Positions 18,591-27,988 are shown, counted from the stretch's first letter. The stretch is 64,000 nucleotides of DNA from VAZQ01 sp963702695 (GCA_963702695.1 CAVPDS010000022.1:56988-120987); one strand, 5' to 3'. The notes: a model not told the origin generated them from the letters alone. A program made the numbers and translations.

Positions 18591-19070
18591 ATGGACCGGT
18601 TCCTGTCCAATTACCAATTGCGGCTCGACGCGAAGGGGCGCGTCTCGATCCCGGCGCCCTTCCGCGCGGTGCTCGCCCGCGACGGCTTCGAGGGCCTCTA
18701 TTGCTATCCGACGCTCGACCGGCCGGCCCTCGACGCCGGCGGCAACGCGCTACTGGCAGAGATCGAGGCGCTGATCGCGCCTTTTTCGCCTTATTCGGAG
18801 GAGCGCGAACAGTTTTCGGCAGCGCTCTATTCGACCAGCGAGATCCTCAAGATCGACAGCGAGGGGAGGGTGGTGCTCTCGGAACATCTCAGGAGTCACG
18901 CCGGGATCACCGACGTAGTGTCGTTCGCCGGCCTTGGCCACAAGTTTCAGATCTGGGAGCCCGGCCGCTTTCGCGCGGAACTCGCGGAGGCCACCGAGAA
19001 GGTCCGCGCGCTCAAGCGGCGGCTGGGCGCCCCGGACGCGGGGGCGGGTCCGCACGGAGCACGGGAATGA
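18591..19070 (+). CDS. mraZ: Transcriptional regulator MraZ
   Basis: A 159-residue AbrB-like (SpoVT/AbrB fold) DNA-binding protein, first gene of the division and cell wall cluster. Both MraZ half-domains are present with their conserved cores: YQLRLDAKGRVSIPAPFR (about residues 7-24) and ILKIDSEGRVVLSEHLR (about 85-101). MraZ forms rings and represses its own operon; the matching operator array lies upstream. The length is close to the usual 145-160. Its stop overlaps the rsmH start. Confidence 0.97.
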   Translation: MDRFLSNYQLRLDAKGRVSIPAPFRAVLARDGFEGLYCYPTLDRPALDAGGNALLAEIEALIAPFSPYSEEREQFSAALYSTSEILKIDSEGRVVLSEHLRSHAGITDVVSFAGLGHKFQIWEPGRFRAELAEATEKVRALKRRLGAPDAGAGPHGARE

Positions 19071-20113
19071 TGGGGGGCAGCGACAGCATCACACCTGCTG
19101 TCGCTGGCGGACTGGCTCGTCACATTCCCGTGCTCGGCCGCCCCGCAGTCGATTTCCTGGGCGTGCGCGATGACGGCGTGTATGTCGACGCTACCTTCGG
19201 TGCCGGCGGATATGCGCGCCTGATCCTGGCGGCGGCAACTCATGCGCGCGTGATCGGCATCGATCGCGACCGGAGCGCCATTGCGCGCGGGGCTGAACTG
19301 GTGGACACGGCGGCCGGCCGGCTGATGCTGGTCGAGGATTGCTTCGGCCGTCTCGACGAGGTCGTGCGCGGGCTCGGCCATGATGTTGTCGACGGCGTCG
19401 TGCTCGATCTCGGCGTGTCGTCGATGCAGCTTGACGAGGCCGGGCGCGGATTTTCCTTCCGGCTCGATGGTCCGCTCGACATGCGCATGGGCGCTGAGGG
19501 ACCGAGCGCGGCCGACGTTGTGGCGGTCGCTTCCGAACGTGACCTCGCCGCGATCATCGCGACCCTCGGCGAGGAGCGTCACGCGCGCGCCGTTGCGCGC
19601 GCGATCGTTCGCGCCCGCTCCGAAGCGCCGATCCGCACCACCGGAGTGCTTGCTGATGTCGTCGCGCGCGTCGTGCATGTGCGTCCAGGCACCATTCACC
19701 CGGCCACACGCACCTTCCAGGCCCTGCGCATTTTCGTGAATGAGGAGCTTGCTGAACTGGCGGCGGCGCTGGCCGCGGCCGAGACGGTGCTCAAGCCCGG
19801 CGGGCGGCTCGCGGTGGTCGCGTTCCATTCGCTCGAGGATCGCATCGTGAAGACGTTTCTCACCGAGCGCGGCCGCCGCAGGGCGGGCTCGCGCCATCTG
19901 CCTGAAGTCGAGAGCGCGCCGCCGACGTTCCGGCTTCTGACCGGCCGGCCGGTGACGCCCGACGATGCGGAGATCGCCGCTAACCCGCGGGCGCGCTCGG
20001 CAAAGCTGCGGGCGGCGGAACGGACCGAAGCCGTCGCCACGCCGGGAGAAGTCAAAAGTCTGCTGCCGCGGCTGCCGTCGCTCGCGGATGTGATGGGCGG
20101 GAAGCGGCCATGA
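19067..20113 (+). CDS. rsmH: 16S rRNA m4C1402 methyltransferase RsmH
   Basis: A 348-residue SAM-dependent methyltransferase (MraW) that N4-methylates C1402 of 16S rRNA. Motifs: HIPVLGRPAVDFL near the start, the SAM loop DATFGAGGYARLIL, GIDRDRSAI, DGVVLDLGVSSMQLDEAGRG, and the C-terminal VAFHSLEDRIVK. I place the start at 19067 (ATGATG, 19070 also possible), overlapping the mraZ stop by four bases; the frame is open further upstream, but those residues are mraZ read out of frame. Its stop overlaps the ftsL start. Confidence 0.96.
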   Translation: MMGGSDSITPAVAGGLARHIPVLGRPAVDFLGVRDDGVYVDATFGAGGYARLILAAATHARVIGIDRDRSAIARGAELVDTAAGRLMLVEDCFGRLDEVVRGLGHDVVDGVVLDLGVSSMQLDEAGRGFSFRLDGPLDMRMGAEGPSAADVVAVASERDLAAIIATLGEERHARAVARAIVRARSEAPIRTTGVLADVVARVVHVRPGTIHPATRTFQALRIFVNEELAELAAALAAAETVLKPGGRLAVVAFHSLEDRIVKTFLTERGRRRAGSRHLPEVESAPPTFRLLTGRPVTPDDAEIAANPRARSAKLRAAERTEAVATPGEVKSLLPRLPSLADVMGGKRP

Positions 20114-20496
20114 TGCGCATCCTCAATATCTGCGTCATCGCCGCGCTCGTGGCCGCGGCGGCCTATGTCTACAAGATCAAGTTCGAATCGACGCGGCAGG
20201 CGGAACGTGTCGCCAAGCTGCACACCGGGATCCGGCGCGAACACGAGGCGATCGCCGCGCTCCGCGCGGAATGGTCCAAGCTCGACAATCCGGCCCGCAT
20301 CCAGGAATTGGCTAAGCGTCACCTCCCGCTCAAGCCGATCGACACCAAACAGTTCGATCGCCTAAACAATCTTCCCGAGCGGCCTCCCGAGCTCGTTCCG
20401 CCCGATGCGGAAGACCCGATCGGCGTTCTGCTCGACAATCCCGATCTGCTTGAAATTCCGACCGGCAGCGCCACGGCGCGGGGGAAATCGAAATGA
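20110..20496 (+). CDS. ftsL: Cell division protein FtsL
   Basis: A 128-residue bitopic inner-membrane protein of the divisome, partner of FtsB and FtsQ. A short N-terminus leads into one transmembrane helix (about residues 4-19), then a periplasmic coiled-coil segment with regular heptads (ERVAKLHTGIRREHEAIAAL, then EWSKLDNPARIQELAKRHL), and a proline-rich tail. Identification rests on this architecture and on position between rsmH and ftsI, since FtsL diverges quickly. It overlaps both neighbours by four bases. Confidence 0.9.
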   Translation: MMRILNICVIAALVAAAAYVYKIKFESTRQAERVAKLHTGIRREHEAIAALRAEWSKLDNPARIQELAKRHLPLKPIDTKQFDRLNNLPERPPELVPPDAEDPIGVLLDNPDLLEIPTGSATARGKSK

Positions 20497-22379
20497 CGGT
20501 AGCGTATGTCGTCGATGCGGCTGAATTGGATTTTGCCGAGCCGGCGGAAACCGATTTCGCCGAGCCCGCCGAAGCCGAATACATCGATGCGGCGGAACCG
20601 GATATCGCCGACCTGACGGACGCACCGAGATCGCTGCCGGCGATCGCGGCCGCCGCCACGCTAAAGGAGCCGTGGCGTCGGCGCCTGGTGCGTACGCTGC
20701 TCTACGGCCGCAATGTCGACCGCGCGGTCAAGACGAAGGCGCGGCTCGGTCTGGCGATCCTCATGTTCGCCATCGGCTATGCGGTCATCGCCGGCCGGCT
20801 GATCACATTCGCTGCGCTGCCGGACAGCCGACTGGTGCGGCGCGTCATCCTCCAGGATGCCGTGGCGACGGCGCGGCCTGATATCCTGGATACCAATGGC
20901 GAGATCCTCGCGACCGACGTGCGCGTGCCGTCGCTCTACGCCGAGCCGAACCGCATCATCGACGTCGACGAGGCGTCCGAACTGCTCAGCGCGGTGATGC
21001 CGGAACTCGACGCCACAGAACTGCGCGAGCGGCTCGCCTCCAAGCGCCGCTTCGTTTGGCTCAAGCGCGATATTTCGGCCAAGCAGCGCGCCGAGATTTA
21101 TCGGCTCGGCCTGCCCGGCATCGGCTTCATGCCGGAGAACAAGCGCGTCTATCCCAACGGCCCGGAGGTCTCCCACGTCATCGGTCACGTGAACATCGAC
21201 AACCAAGGCATCGCCGGCATGGAGAAGTATGTCGACGGGCGCGGGCTCGCCGATCTCCACATGGCCGGCTTCGCCACCGATCGGCTGCAGCAGCCGCTCG
21301 AGCTCGCGCTCGACCTGCGCGTCCAGCACGCGATCCGCGATGAACTGATCGCGGCGCGCACGCACTTCAAGGCGAAGGCCGCAGCCGCGGTGCTGACCAA
21401 TGTGCGCACCGGCGAGATCGTCTCGCTGGTGTCGGAGCCCGACTACGATCCCAACAATCCGCGCGAGGCGCTCGACCCGACCCGCATCAACCGGCTGACC
21501 ACCGGCGTGTTCGAGATGGGCTCGACCTTCAAGGCGCTGACCCTGGCGATGGCGCTCAATTCCGGCAAGGTGACGCTCAACTCGACCTTCGATGCTCGCA
21601 TGCCGCTGCGCTACGGCAAATTCAACATCCACGACTTCCACGCCCAGAACCGCGTGCTCTCGATCCCGGAGATCTTCACCTACTCCTCGAATATCGGTGC
21701 GGCGCGCGCGGCGCTGGCGATCGGCGTTGAAGGCCACAAGGCGTTCCTGCGCAAGATCGGCCAGCTCGACCGGCTGCGCACCGAACTGCCTGAAAGCGCC
21801 GAGCCGATCGTTCCCAAGCGCTGGGGCGAGCTCAATACCATCACCATCGCCTTCGGCCACGGCCTGTCGGTCGCGCCGCTCCAGGCGGTGATGGGCGTCG
21901 CCGCGCTGATGAACGGCGGCCTGCTCATTCCGCCGACCTTCCTCAAGCGCAGCGAGCAGGACGCGAAGGCGATGGCGACCCAGGTCGTCAAACCCAGCAC
22001 CAGCGAGAAGATGCGCTACCTCATGCGGCTCAACGTCGAGAAGGGCAGCGCGACCCGGGCCGATGTGAAGGGCTACTATATCGGCGGCAAGACCGGCACC
22101 GCCGAGAAGGTGGTCGGTGGCCGCTATTCCAAGACCAAGGTCATGACCGACTTCATGGCGGTGATCCCAGCCGACCAGCCGCGCTACCTGCTCCTCATCA
22201 TGCTCGATGAGCCGCAGCCGCTGGCCGAAACGCATGGCTTCGAGACTTCGGGATGGAACGCGGTGCCGGTCGGTGCGGCCGTAATCAACCGCATCGTCCC
22301 ATTCCTGGGAATTGAGCCTCGGTTCGATCTTCCGACGTCGGACAAGCTCATCCTGGCCGGCGTGAAAGAGGGCCGGTGA
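20493..22379 (+). CDS. ftsI: Peptidoglycan transpeptidase FtsI (PBP3)
   Basis: A 628-residue class B penicillin-binding protein that cross-links septal peptidoglycan. The transpeptidase motifs are intact: STFK (about residue 344), SSN (about 398) and KTG (about 533). The PBP dimerisation domain precedes them, and a single transmembrane helix lies at about residues 86-106. The cytoplasmic N-terminus (about 1-50) is unusually long and acidic and contains DFAEPAE twice plus two related copies. The ATG overlaps the ftsL stop by four bases. FtsW, its partner glycosyltransferase, is encoded downstream in the same cluster. Confidence 0.96.
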   Translation: MTVAYVVDAAELDFAEPAETDFAEPAEAEYIDAAEPDIADLTDAPRSLPAIAAAATLKEPWRRRLVRTLLYGRNVDRAVKTKARLGLAILMFAIGYAVIAGRLITFAALPDSRLVRRVILQDAVATARPDILDTNGEILATDVRVPSLYAEPNRIIDVDEASELLSAVMPELDATELRERLASKRRFVWLKRDISAKQRAEIYRLGLPGIGFMPENKRVYPNGPEVSHVIGHVNIDNQGIAGMEKYVDGRGLADLHMAGFATDRLQQPLELALDLRVQHAIRDELIAARTHFKAKAAAAVLTNVRTGEIVSLVSEPDYDPNNPREALDPTRINRLTTGVFEMGSTFKALTLAMALNSGKVTLNSTFDARMPLRYGKFNIHDFHAQNRVLSIPEIFTYSSNIGAARAALAIGVEGHKAFLRKIGQLDRLRTELPESAEPIVPKRWGELNTITIAFGHGLSVAPLQAVMGVAALMNGGLLIPPTFLKRSEQDAKAMATQVVKPSTSEKMRYLMRLNVEKGSATRADVKGYYIGGKTGTAEKVVGGRYSKTKVMTDFMAVIPADQPRYLLLIMLDEPQPLAETHGFETSGWNAVPVGAAVINRIVPFLGIEPRFDLPTSDKLILAGVKEGR

Positions 22380-22400
22380 TGCTATGCTACAGGCGTGCGC

Positions 22401-22445
22401 CGCTTCTCCCTCTCTCTGGAAGGGGAGGGGCGGGGTGAGGGGGCT
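22401..22445. repeat. C-rich/G-rich palindromic repeat before murE
   Basis: CTTCTCCCTCTCTCTGGAAG followed by GGGAGGGGCGGGGTGAGGG. This is a short hairpin of the type also seen near 15582 and 47941. It breaks the otherwise gapless coupling between ftsI and murE, where 224 bases are non-coding. Confidence 0.5.
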
Positions 22446-22603
22446 TGGAGCCGAGAATTGCTTGCGAAGCCTAGACCCCCTTACCCGGATCGCTAATGCG
22501 ATCCGACATCTCCCCAGTTGTCCGACTTCAACCACGTTTAAAGTGGCAAATTCGGGTAAACCCGAGTTCGCTGGGGAAAGGTGAAGAAGGTAGGTCGCCG
22601 TTG

Positions 22604-24058
22604 ATGAAGCTTTCGAAACTGCTCACCGTGGATGCCGTCAGCGACGCACGCTTCGCGAGGCTCGACGTGAGCGGCATCAGCGCCGACAGCCGGACCGTCA
22701 AGCCGGGCGATCTGTTCGTGGCAATGGCCGGCAGCAAGGATGACGGGCTGCGTTTCATCACGCCGGCGCTGGCGGGCGGCGCGGTGGCGATCATGGCGGA
22801 GCGGGTGCCGTCGACGCCGATTCCGACGGATGTCGCTTTCGTGCGCGTCGGCGATGCGCGCCGCGCGCTGGCGCTCGCGGCGGCGAAATTTTTTCCGCGC
22901 CAGCCCGAGACGATCGCCGCGGTGACCGGCACCAGCGGCAAGACCTCGGTCGCCGCCTTCACGCGCCAGATCTGGGCTACGCTCGGCGAAGCGGCTGCGA
23001 GCATCGGCACGATCGGCCTCGTCACGCCCAAGCGCGAAGTCTATGGCTCGCTCACCACGCCCGACCCGGTGGCGCTGCACCGCTCGCTCGACGAACTCGC
23101 GGGCGAGGGCGTGACCCATCTCGCGATCGAAGCGTCCTCGCACGGCCTCGACCAGCACCGCCTCGATGGCGTGCGGATCGCGGCCGGCGCCTTCACCAAT
23201 ATCAGCCGCGATCATCTCGACTATCACCCGAGCCTGGAAGCCTATCTCGCCGCAAAAATCCGTTTGTTCGACGATCTGGTGCAGCCGCGCGGCGCGGCCG
23301 TGATCTGCGCCGATCACGATCACGCCGACGCGGTCGTCGCGGCAGCGAGGCAGCGCCGGCTGCGGCTGCTTACCGTCGGCCGCCGCGGCGAGGGCATTCG
23401 CCTCGTTGAGACGGCGATCGACGGTTTTGCCCAGAAGCTCAAGGTGATTTATGGCGGACGCGATTATTCCGTGCGGTTGCCGCTCCCCGGGGCCTTCCAG
23501 GTCGAGAATGCGCTGGTAGCGGCCGGAATCGCGATCGCGACCGACAGCGATCCCGCCGCCGCGTTCGCCGCGCTTGCTGACCTCAAGGGCGCAAAAGGCC
23601 GACTCGATTTCGTCGCTGAACGCAATGGCGCGCCGATCTTTGTGGACTATGCGCACAAGCCCGACGCGCTCGCCAAGGCGCTCGATGCGCTGCGGCCCTA
23701 TGCCAGCGGCGAACTCGTCGTGGTGTTCGGCTGCGGCGGCGATCGCGACGCCGGCAAGCGGCCGATGATGGGCGCGATCGCGGCGGAGAAGGCCGACCGG
23801 GTCATCGTCACCGACGACAATCCGCGCAGCGAAGAGCCGGCGGCCATCCGAGCCGCGATCCTCGCCGCCGCGCCTGGCGCGGCCGAGATCGGCGATCGCG
23901 GCGAAGCCATCCGCACCGCGATCGGGGAATTGCGCCACGGCGACGTGCTGCTGATCGCCGGCAAGGGTCACGAAACCGGCCAAATCGTCGGCGCAAAAAC
24001 GTTGCCATTCAGCGACCACGCCGCGGTCGCCGCCGCGCTCCAGGGGAAGCCTGCTTGA
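22604..24058 (+). CDS. murE: UDP-MurNAc-tripeptide synthetase (meso-DAP adding)
   Basis: A 484-residue cytoplasmic Mur ligase adding the third residue of the stem peptide. The ATP loop is TGTSGKTSVAAF; the UDP-MurNAc site has TTPDPVALHRSLDEL; the C-terminal VTDDNPRSEEP carries DNPR, the motif that selects meso-diaminopimelate instead of lysine. The start at 22604 (MKLSKLLTVD) fits family length; an upstream extension to 22496 covers intergenic DNA and is rejected. The stop overlaps the murF TTG start (TTGA). Confidence 0.97.
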   Translation: MKLSKLLTVDAVSDARFARLDVSGISADSRTVKPGDLFVAMAGSKDDGLRFITPALAGGAVAIMAERVPSTPIPTDVAFVRVGDARRALALAAAKFFPRQPETIAAVTGTSGKTSVAAFTRQIWATLGEAAASIGTIGLVTPKREVYGSLTTPDPVALHRSLDELAGEGVTHLAIEASSHGLDQHRLDGVRIAAGAFTNISRDHLDYHPSLEAYLAAKIRLFDDLVQPRGAAVICADHDHADAVVAAARQRRLRLLTVGRRGEGIRLVETAIDGFAQKLKVIYGGRDYSVRLPLPGAFQVENALVAAGIAIATDSDPAAAFAALADLKGAKGRLDFVAERNGAPIFVDYAHKPDALAKALDALRPYASGELVVVFGCGGDRDAGKRPMMGAIAAEKADRVIVTDDNPRSEEPAAIRAAILAAAPGAAEIGDRGEAIRTAIGELRHGDVLLIAGKGHETGQIVGAKTLPFSDHAAVAAALQGKPA

Positions 24059-25842
24059 CCACACAGCCACTCTGGACCGTCGAGGCGATGGCGCAGGCGA
24101 TGCGCGCGGAGCGTGCGGGCGCGTTGCCGGCCTCGGTGCCAGGAATTTCGATCGACAGCCGCAACGTCGCGCCGGGCGAAGCGTTCTTCGCGCTGACGGA
24201 TGCGCGCGACGGACACGAATTCGTGCCGGCGGCTTTGCATGCCGGCGCCGGACTCGCGGTGATCGCCGCCGATCGGCGCGCGGCGATGCCGGCGGACGCG
24301 CCGCTGCTGATCGTGCCCGACGTACTCGACGCCCTGCGCGCCCTCGCCTGCGCGGCGCGTGCCCGCTCAACGGCGAAGGTAATCGGCGTCACCGGCTCGG
24401 TCGGCAAGACCTCGACCAAGGAGGCGCTGCGCGTCGCGCTCGCGGCCGAAGGCGAGACCCATGCGTCGGTCGCCTCTTACAACAATCACTGGGGCGTGCC
24501 GCTGTCGCTTGCCCGCTGCCCGCAGACCGCGCTCTATGCCGTGTTCGAACTGGGCATGAATCACGCCGGCGAGATCGAGCCGCTCGCCCGGCTGGTGCGC
24601 CCGCACGTGGCGATCATCACCACGGTCGAGCCGGTGCATCTCGAATTCTTCGGCTCGGTCGAAGCGATCGCCGACGCCAAGGCGGAAATCTTCGCCGGGA
24701 TCGAGCCTGGTGGTGCAGCGGCGATCAACCGCGACAACCCGCATTTCGCGCGGCTGCAGCGGCACGCGAAGTGCGCGGGCGTCGCTCGCGTCGTTTCCTT
24801 CGGAGAGCATGCCAAAGCCGACGCGCGCCTGCTCAAGTACGCGTTGCATCCGGAATGCTCGACGGCGGTGGCGCGCATCCTCGGCGCTGAGGTCGCCTAC
24901 AAGCTCGGCGCGCCGGGAAAACACCTCGTGCTCAATTCGCTGGCGGTGCTGGCGGCGGTATCGCTCGTGGGCGCCGATCTCGCGCTGGCGGCGCTGGCGC
25001 TGGCCGGGATGCAACCTGCGACCGGACGTGGCTCGCGCATCACGCTCGACCTCGGCAACGGCAGCGCGCTCCTCATCGACGAAAGCTATAACGCCAATCC
25101 GGCGTCCATGCGCGCCGCGCTCGCCCTGCTCGGCCAGGCCGGGATCGGCGCGCGCGGCCGGCGTATCGCCGTCCTCGGCGACATGCTGGAACTCGGGGCG
25201 CGCGGCGCCGATCTCCATCGCGAGCTTGCCGAGCCGGTGGCCGCGCACGGCATCGATCTCGTGTTCTGCAGCGGACCGCTGATGCGTGCGCTGTGGGAGG
25301 CCCTTCCCTCCGAGCGCCGGGGCGGCTATGCGGAGACTTCGGCCGCGCTCGAGCCTGAGGTGCTGGCCGCCATCCATCCGGGCGACGCCGTCATGGTCAA
25401 GGGTTCGCTCGGCTCGCGGATGGGACCGATCGTCAAGGCGCTGGTGCGCATCTATTCTCGCCCGGGCGCTTGCCGCGCCGGCCCAAGGCTGAGCCATGCT
25501 CTATTATCTCATCGAATTGTCCGACAAGATTTCCGCCTTCAACGTGTTTCGTTACATCACCTTCCGCACCGGCGGGGCGATGCTCACCGCCGGCGCTTTC
25601 GTCTTCATGTTCGGGCCGTGGATCATCGACCACCTGCGGGTGAAGCAGGGCAAGGGGCAGCCGATCCGCCCGGACGGGCCGCAGTCGCACATCGTCACCA
25701 AGAAGGGCACGCCCACCATGGGCGGGCTGATGATCCTGCTCGGGATCGTGGTGGCGACGGTGCTGTGGGCGAACCCGGCCAATTACTATGTGTGGACCGT
25801 GCTCGGGGTGACGCTGACGTTCGGCGCGATCGGCTTCTATGA
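24055..25842 (+). CDS. murF: UDP-MurNAc-tripeptide--D-Ala-D-Ala ligase, 3' end apparently frameshifted
   Basis: MurF adds D-Ala-D-Ala to the UDP-MurNAc-tripeptide in the cytoplasm. It starts with TTG at 24055, overlapping the murE stop. The ATP loop is GVTGSVGKTSTKEAL; FELGMNHAGEIE, DESYNANPASMRAAL and VMVKGSLGSRMGPIVKAL are all in place, so the protein is intact to about residue 467. The uninterrupted frame then runs to 25842 (595 residues), but the last 115 or so are Arg/His-rich and are simply mraY read in another frame. In the +1 frame the expected end appears: ARALAAPAQG and a TGA at 25490-25492, three bases before mraY. A 1-base indel near 25445-25470 is therefore likely; the working length would be about 479 residues. 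Confidence 0.93.
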   Translation: MTTQPLWTVEAMAQAMRAERAGALPASVPGISIDSRNVAPGEAFFALTDARDGHEFVPAALHAGAGLAVIAADRRAAMPADAPLLIVPDVLDALRALACAARARSTAKVIGVTGSVGKTSTKEALRVALAAEGETHASVASYNNHWGVPLSLARCPQTALYAVFELGMNHAGEIEPLARLVRPHVAIITTVEPVHLEFFGSVEAIADAKAEIFAGIEPGGAAAINRDNPHFARLQRHAKCAGVARVVSFGEHAKADARLLKYALHPECSTAVARILGAEVAYKLGAPGKHLVLNSLAVLAAVSLVGADLALAALALAGMQPATGRGSRITLDLGNGSALLIDESYNANPASMRAALALLGQAGIGARGRRIAVLGDMLELGARGADLHRELAEPVAAHGIDLVFCSGPLMRALWEALPSERRGGYAETSAALEPEVLAAIHPGDAVMVKGSLGSRMGPIVKALVRIYSRPGACRAGPRLSHALLSHRIVRQDFRLQRVSLHHLPHRRGDAHRRRFRLHVRAVDHRPPAGEAGQGAADPPGRAAVAHRHQEGHAHHGRADDPARDRGGDGAVGEPGQLLCVDRARGDADVRRDRLL

Positions 25843-26581
25843 CGATTATCTCAAGGTCACCAAGCAGAGCCACGACGGCTTCTCCGGCCGCCTGCGCTTC
25901 CTGATCGAAATCGTGGTGGCGGTCGTCGCCTGCTATGCCATCGTGCAGCTTGGGCGCGAGCCGTACGCGACCTCGATTGCTTTTCCATTCATCAAAGACT
26001 TTCTCCTCGACGTCGGTTGGTTCTTCCTCGCCTTCGGCGCCCTGGTCATCGTCGGCGCCGGAAATGCGGTGAACCTGACCGATGGTCTCGACGGGCTTGC
26101 GATCGGACCGGTGATGATCGCAGCCGGATGTTTCGGGCTGTTCTCCTACGTGGTCGGCAACGCGGTCTTCGCCGAATATCTGCAGCTCAACTTCGTGCCC
26201 GGCACCGGCGAGCTGGCGGTACTGTGCGGGGCGGTGATCGGCGCCGGGCTCGGATTCCTCTGGTTCAATGCGCCGCCGGCGTCGATCTTCATGGGCGATA
26301 CCGGCTCGCTGGCGCTCGGCGGCCTGCTCGGCTCGGTGGCGGTCGCGACCAAGCACGAGATCGTGCTGGCGGTGATCGGCGGCCTGTTCGTGCTCGAAGC
26401 GGTGTCGGTGATCGTGCAGGTGGTGTCATTCAAGACCACCGGCAAGCGCGTGTTCAAGATGGCGCCGCTGCACCATCACTTCGAGCAGCTCGGCTGGACC
26501 GAGCCGCAGATCGTCATCCGCTTCTGGATCATCGCCATCGTGCTCGCGCTGGTGGGGCTGTCGACGCTGAAGCTGAGGTGA
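25496..26581 (+). CDS. mraY: Phospho-MurNAc-pentapeptide translocase MraY
   Basis: A 361-residue polytopic inner-membrane enzyme that makes lipid I from UDP-MurNAc-pentapeptide and undecaprenyl phosphate. Active-site signatures are present: FYDDYLKVTKQ (the DDxxK Asp pair), NAVNLTDGLDGLAIGP, SIFMGDTGSLALGG and the PLHHHFEQLGW loop. About ten hydrophobic segments fit the family topology. The ATG at 25496 lies three bases after the probable true murF stop. Length is normal. Confidence 0.97.
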   Translation: MLYYLIELSDKISAFNVFRYITFRTGGAMLTAGAFVFMFGPWIIDHLRVKQGKGQPIRPDGPQSHIVTKKGTPTMGGLMILLGIVVATVLWANPANYYVWTVLGVTLTFGAIGFYDDYLKVTKQSHDGFSGRLRFLIEIVVAVVACYAIVQLGREPYATSIAFPFIKDFLLDVGWFFLAFGALVIVGAGNAVNLTDGLDGLAIGPVMIAAGCFGLFSYVVGNAVFAEYLQLNFVPGTGELAVLCGAVIGAGLGFLWFNAPPASIFMGDTGSLALGGLLGSVAVATKHEIVLAVIGGLFVLEAVSVIVQVVSFKTTGKRVFKMAPLHHHFEQLGWTEPQIVIRFWIIAIVLALVGLSTLKLR

Positions 26582-26584
26582 GCG

Positions 26585-27988
26585 GTGATCCCCGTCACCA
26601 TCTACGCCGACAAGACGGTCGCTGTGTTCGGGCTCGGCGGCTCCGGCCTCGCGTCTTGTCATGCGCTTAAAGCGGGAGGCGCAGAGGTCGTCGCCTGCGA
26701 CGATGATCCAGCGCGCACGGCGCAGGCAGCGCAGGCCGGCTTCCTGACAACCGACCTGCGCCATGCCGACTGGTCGCGGTTTGCAGCGCTCGTGCTCACA
26801 CCTGGCGTGCCGCTCACCCATCCCGCGCCGCACTGGACGGTCGGTCTCGCGCGTGCGGCCGCAGTCGAAGTGGTCGGCGACATCGAGCTGTTCTGCCGCG
26901 AGCGGCGGCGCCATGCGCCAAGAGCTCCCTTCGTCGCCGTGACCGGCACCAACGGCAAGTCGACGACTACGGCGCTGACCGCGCACCTGCTGCAAACCGC
27001 CGGCCACGACGTTCAGCTCGGCGGCAACATCGGCACCGCGATCCTCTCGCTCGAGCCGCCGCGCGCGGGCCGCGTGCACGTGATCGAGGTCTCGTCCTAC
27101 CAGATTGATCTGGCGCCATCGCTCGACCCCTCGATCGGCATTCTGCTCAACGTCAGCGAGGATCACATCGACCGGCACGGAACGCTGCGCAACTACGCCG
27201 CCGTGAAGGAGCGCCTGGTGGCCGGCGTGCAGGAGGACGGCACCGCGATCATCGGTGTCGACGACAACTGGTGCGCGGCGACAGCCGACCGCCTCGACCG
27301 CGCGGGCAAGCGCGTCGTGCGGGTGTCGGTGCGCCGGCCGCTCTCCGACGGACTTTACGTCGAGGCCGAGCAGATCATGCGGGCGGCGGGTGGCACGGCG
27401 CGCCCGATCGCGCAGCTCGGCGGCATCGGCTCGCTGCGCGGACGTCACAACGCACAGAACGCCGCGTGCGCGACCGGCGCCGCGCTGGCGCTCGCGCTGT
27501 CACCCGAGGTGATCCAGCGCGCCTTGCGTTCCTATCCCGGCCTGTCGCACCGCATGGAAGAGGTCGGCCGCAGCGGCCGCGTCCTCTTCATCAACGATTC
27601 CAAGGCGACCAATGTCGACTCCGCCGCGCAGGCGCTTGCCTGCTTCTCCGACATGTTCTGGATCGCCGGCGGCAAGGCGAAGACTGGCGGGATCGCCTCG
27701 CTCAGCGACTTTTTCCGGCACATCCGCAAGGCCTACCTGATCGGCGAGGCGGCGGCGGAGTTCGCCGCGGAGCTTGAAGGCAAGGTGCCCTACATCGTGG
27801 CCGGCACCCTCGATCGCGCGGTCGCGCTCGCCGCTCGCGACGCCGAAGCGGCAGCGGTGGCGGCGCCGGTTGTATTGCTGTCTCCGGCCTGCGCATCGTT
27901 TGATCAGTTTCGCAATTTCGAAGTGCGCGGCGATGAATTCCGCAAGTTCGTGCGCGCTCTGCCGGGTCTCATGGCATCGGCGCGCTAA
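26585..27988 (+). CDS. murD: UDP-MurNAc-L-Ala--D-Glu ligase
   Basis: A 467-residue Mur ligase that adds D-glutamate to UDP-MurNAc-L-alanine. The N-terminal Rossmann start VAVFGLGGSGLASCHAL, the ATP loop AVTGTNGKSTTTALTAHLL, the ISEDHIDRHGTL-type site (here VSEDHIDRHGTL) and the C-terminal LLSPACASFDQFRNFEVRGD are conserved. It starts with GTG at 26585, three bases after the mraY stop, with GAGG upstream. It is the last gene before the first interruption of the cluster. Confidence 0.96.
   Translation: MIPVTIYADKTVAVFGLGGSGLASCHALKAGGAEVVACDDDPARTAQAAQAGFLTTDLRHADWSRFAALVLTPGVPLTHPAPHWTVGLARAAAVEVVGDIELFCRERRRHAPRAPFVAVTGTNGKSTTTALTAHLLQTAGHDVQLGGNIGTAILSLEPPRAGRVHVIEVSSYQIDLAPSLDPSIGILLNVSEDHIDRHGTLRNYAAVKERLVAGVQEDGTAIIGVDDNWCAATADRLDRAGKRVVRVSVRRPLSDGLYVEAEQIMRAAGGTARPIAQLGGIGSLRGRHNAQNAACATGAALALALSPEVIQRALRSYPGLSHRMEEVGRSGRVLFINDSKATNVDSAAQALACFSDMFWIAGGKAKTGGIASLSDFFRHIRKAYLIGEAAAEFAAELEGKVPYIVAGTLDRAVALAARDAEAAAVAAPVVLLSPACASFDQFRNFEVRGDEFRKFVRALPGLMASAR

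Noticed and set aside
18060..18610. Minus-strand frames of 106 and 163 codons upstream of mraZ
   Set aside because: They run through the hairpin, repeats and MraZ boxes and have no recognisable protein character.
20661..22535. 624-codon minus-strand frame over ftsI
   Set aside because: Antisense shadow of ftsI without motifs.
22538..24370. 610-codon minus-strand frame over murE and murF
   Set aside because: Antisense shadow; murE and murF carry all expected motifs.
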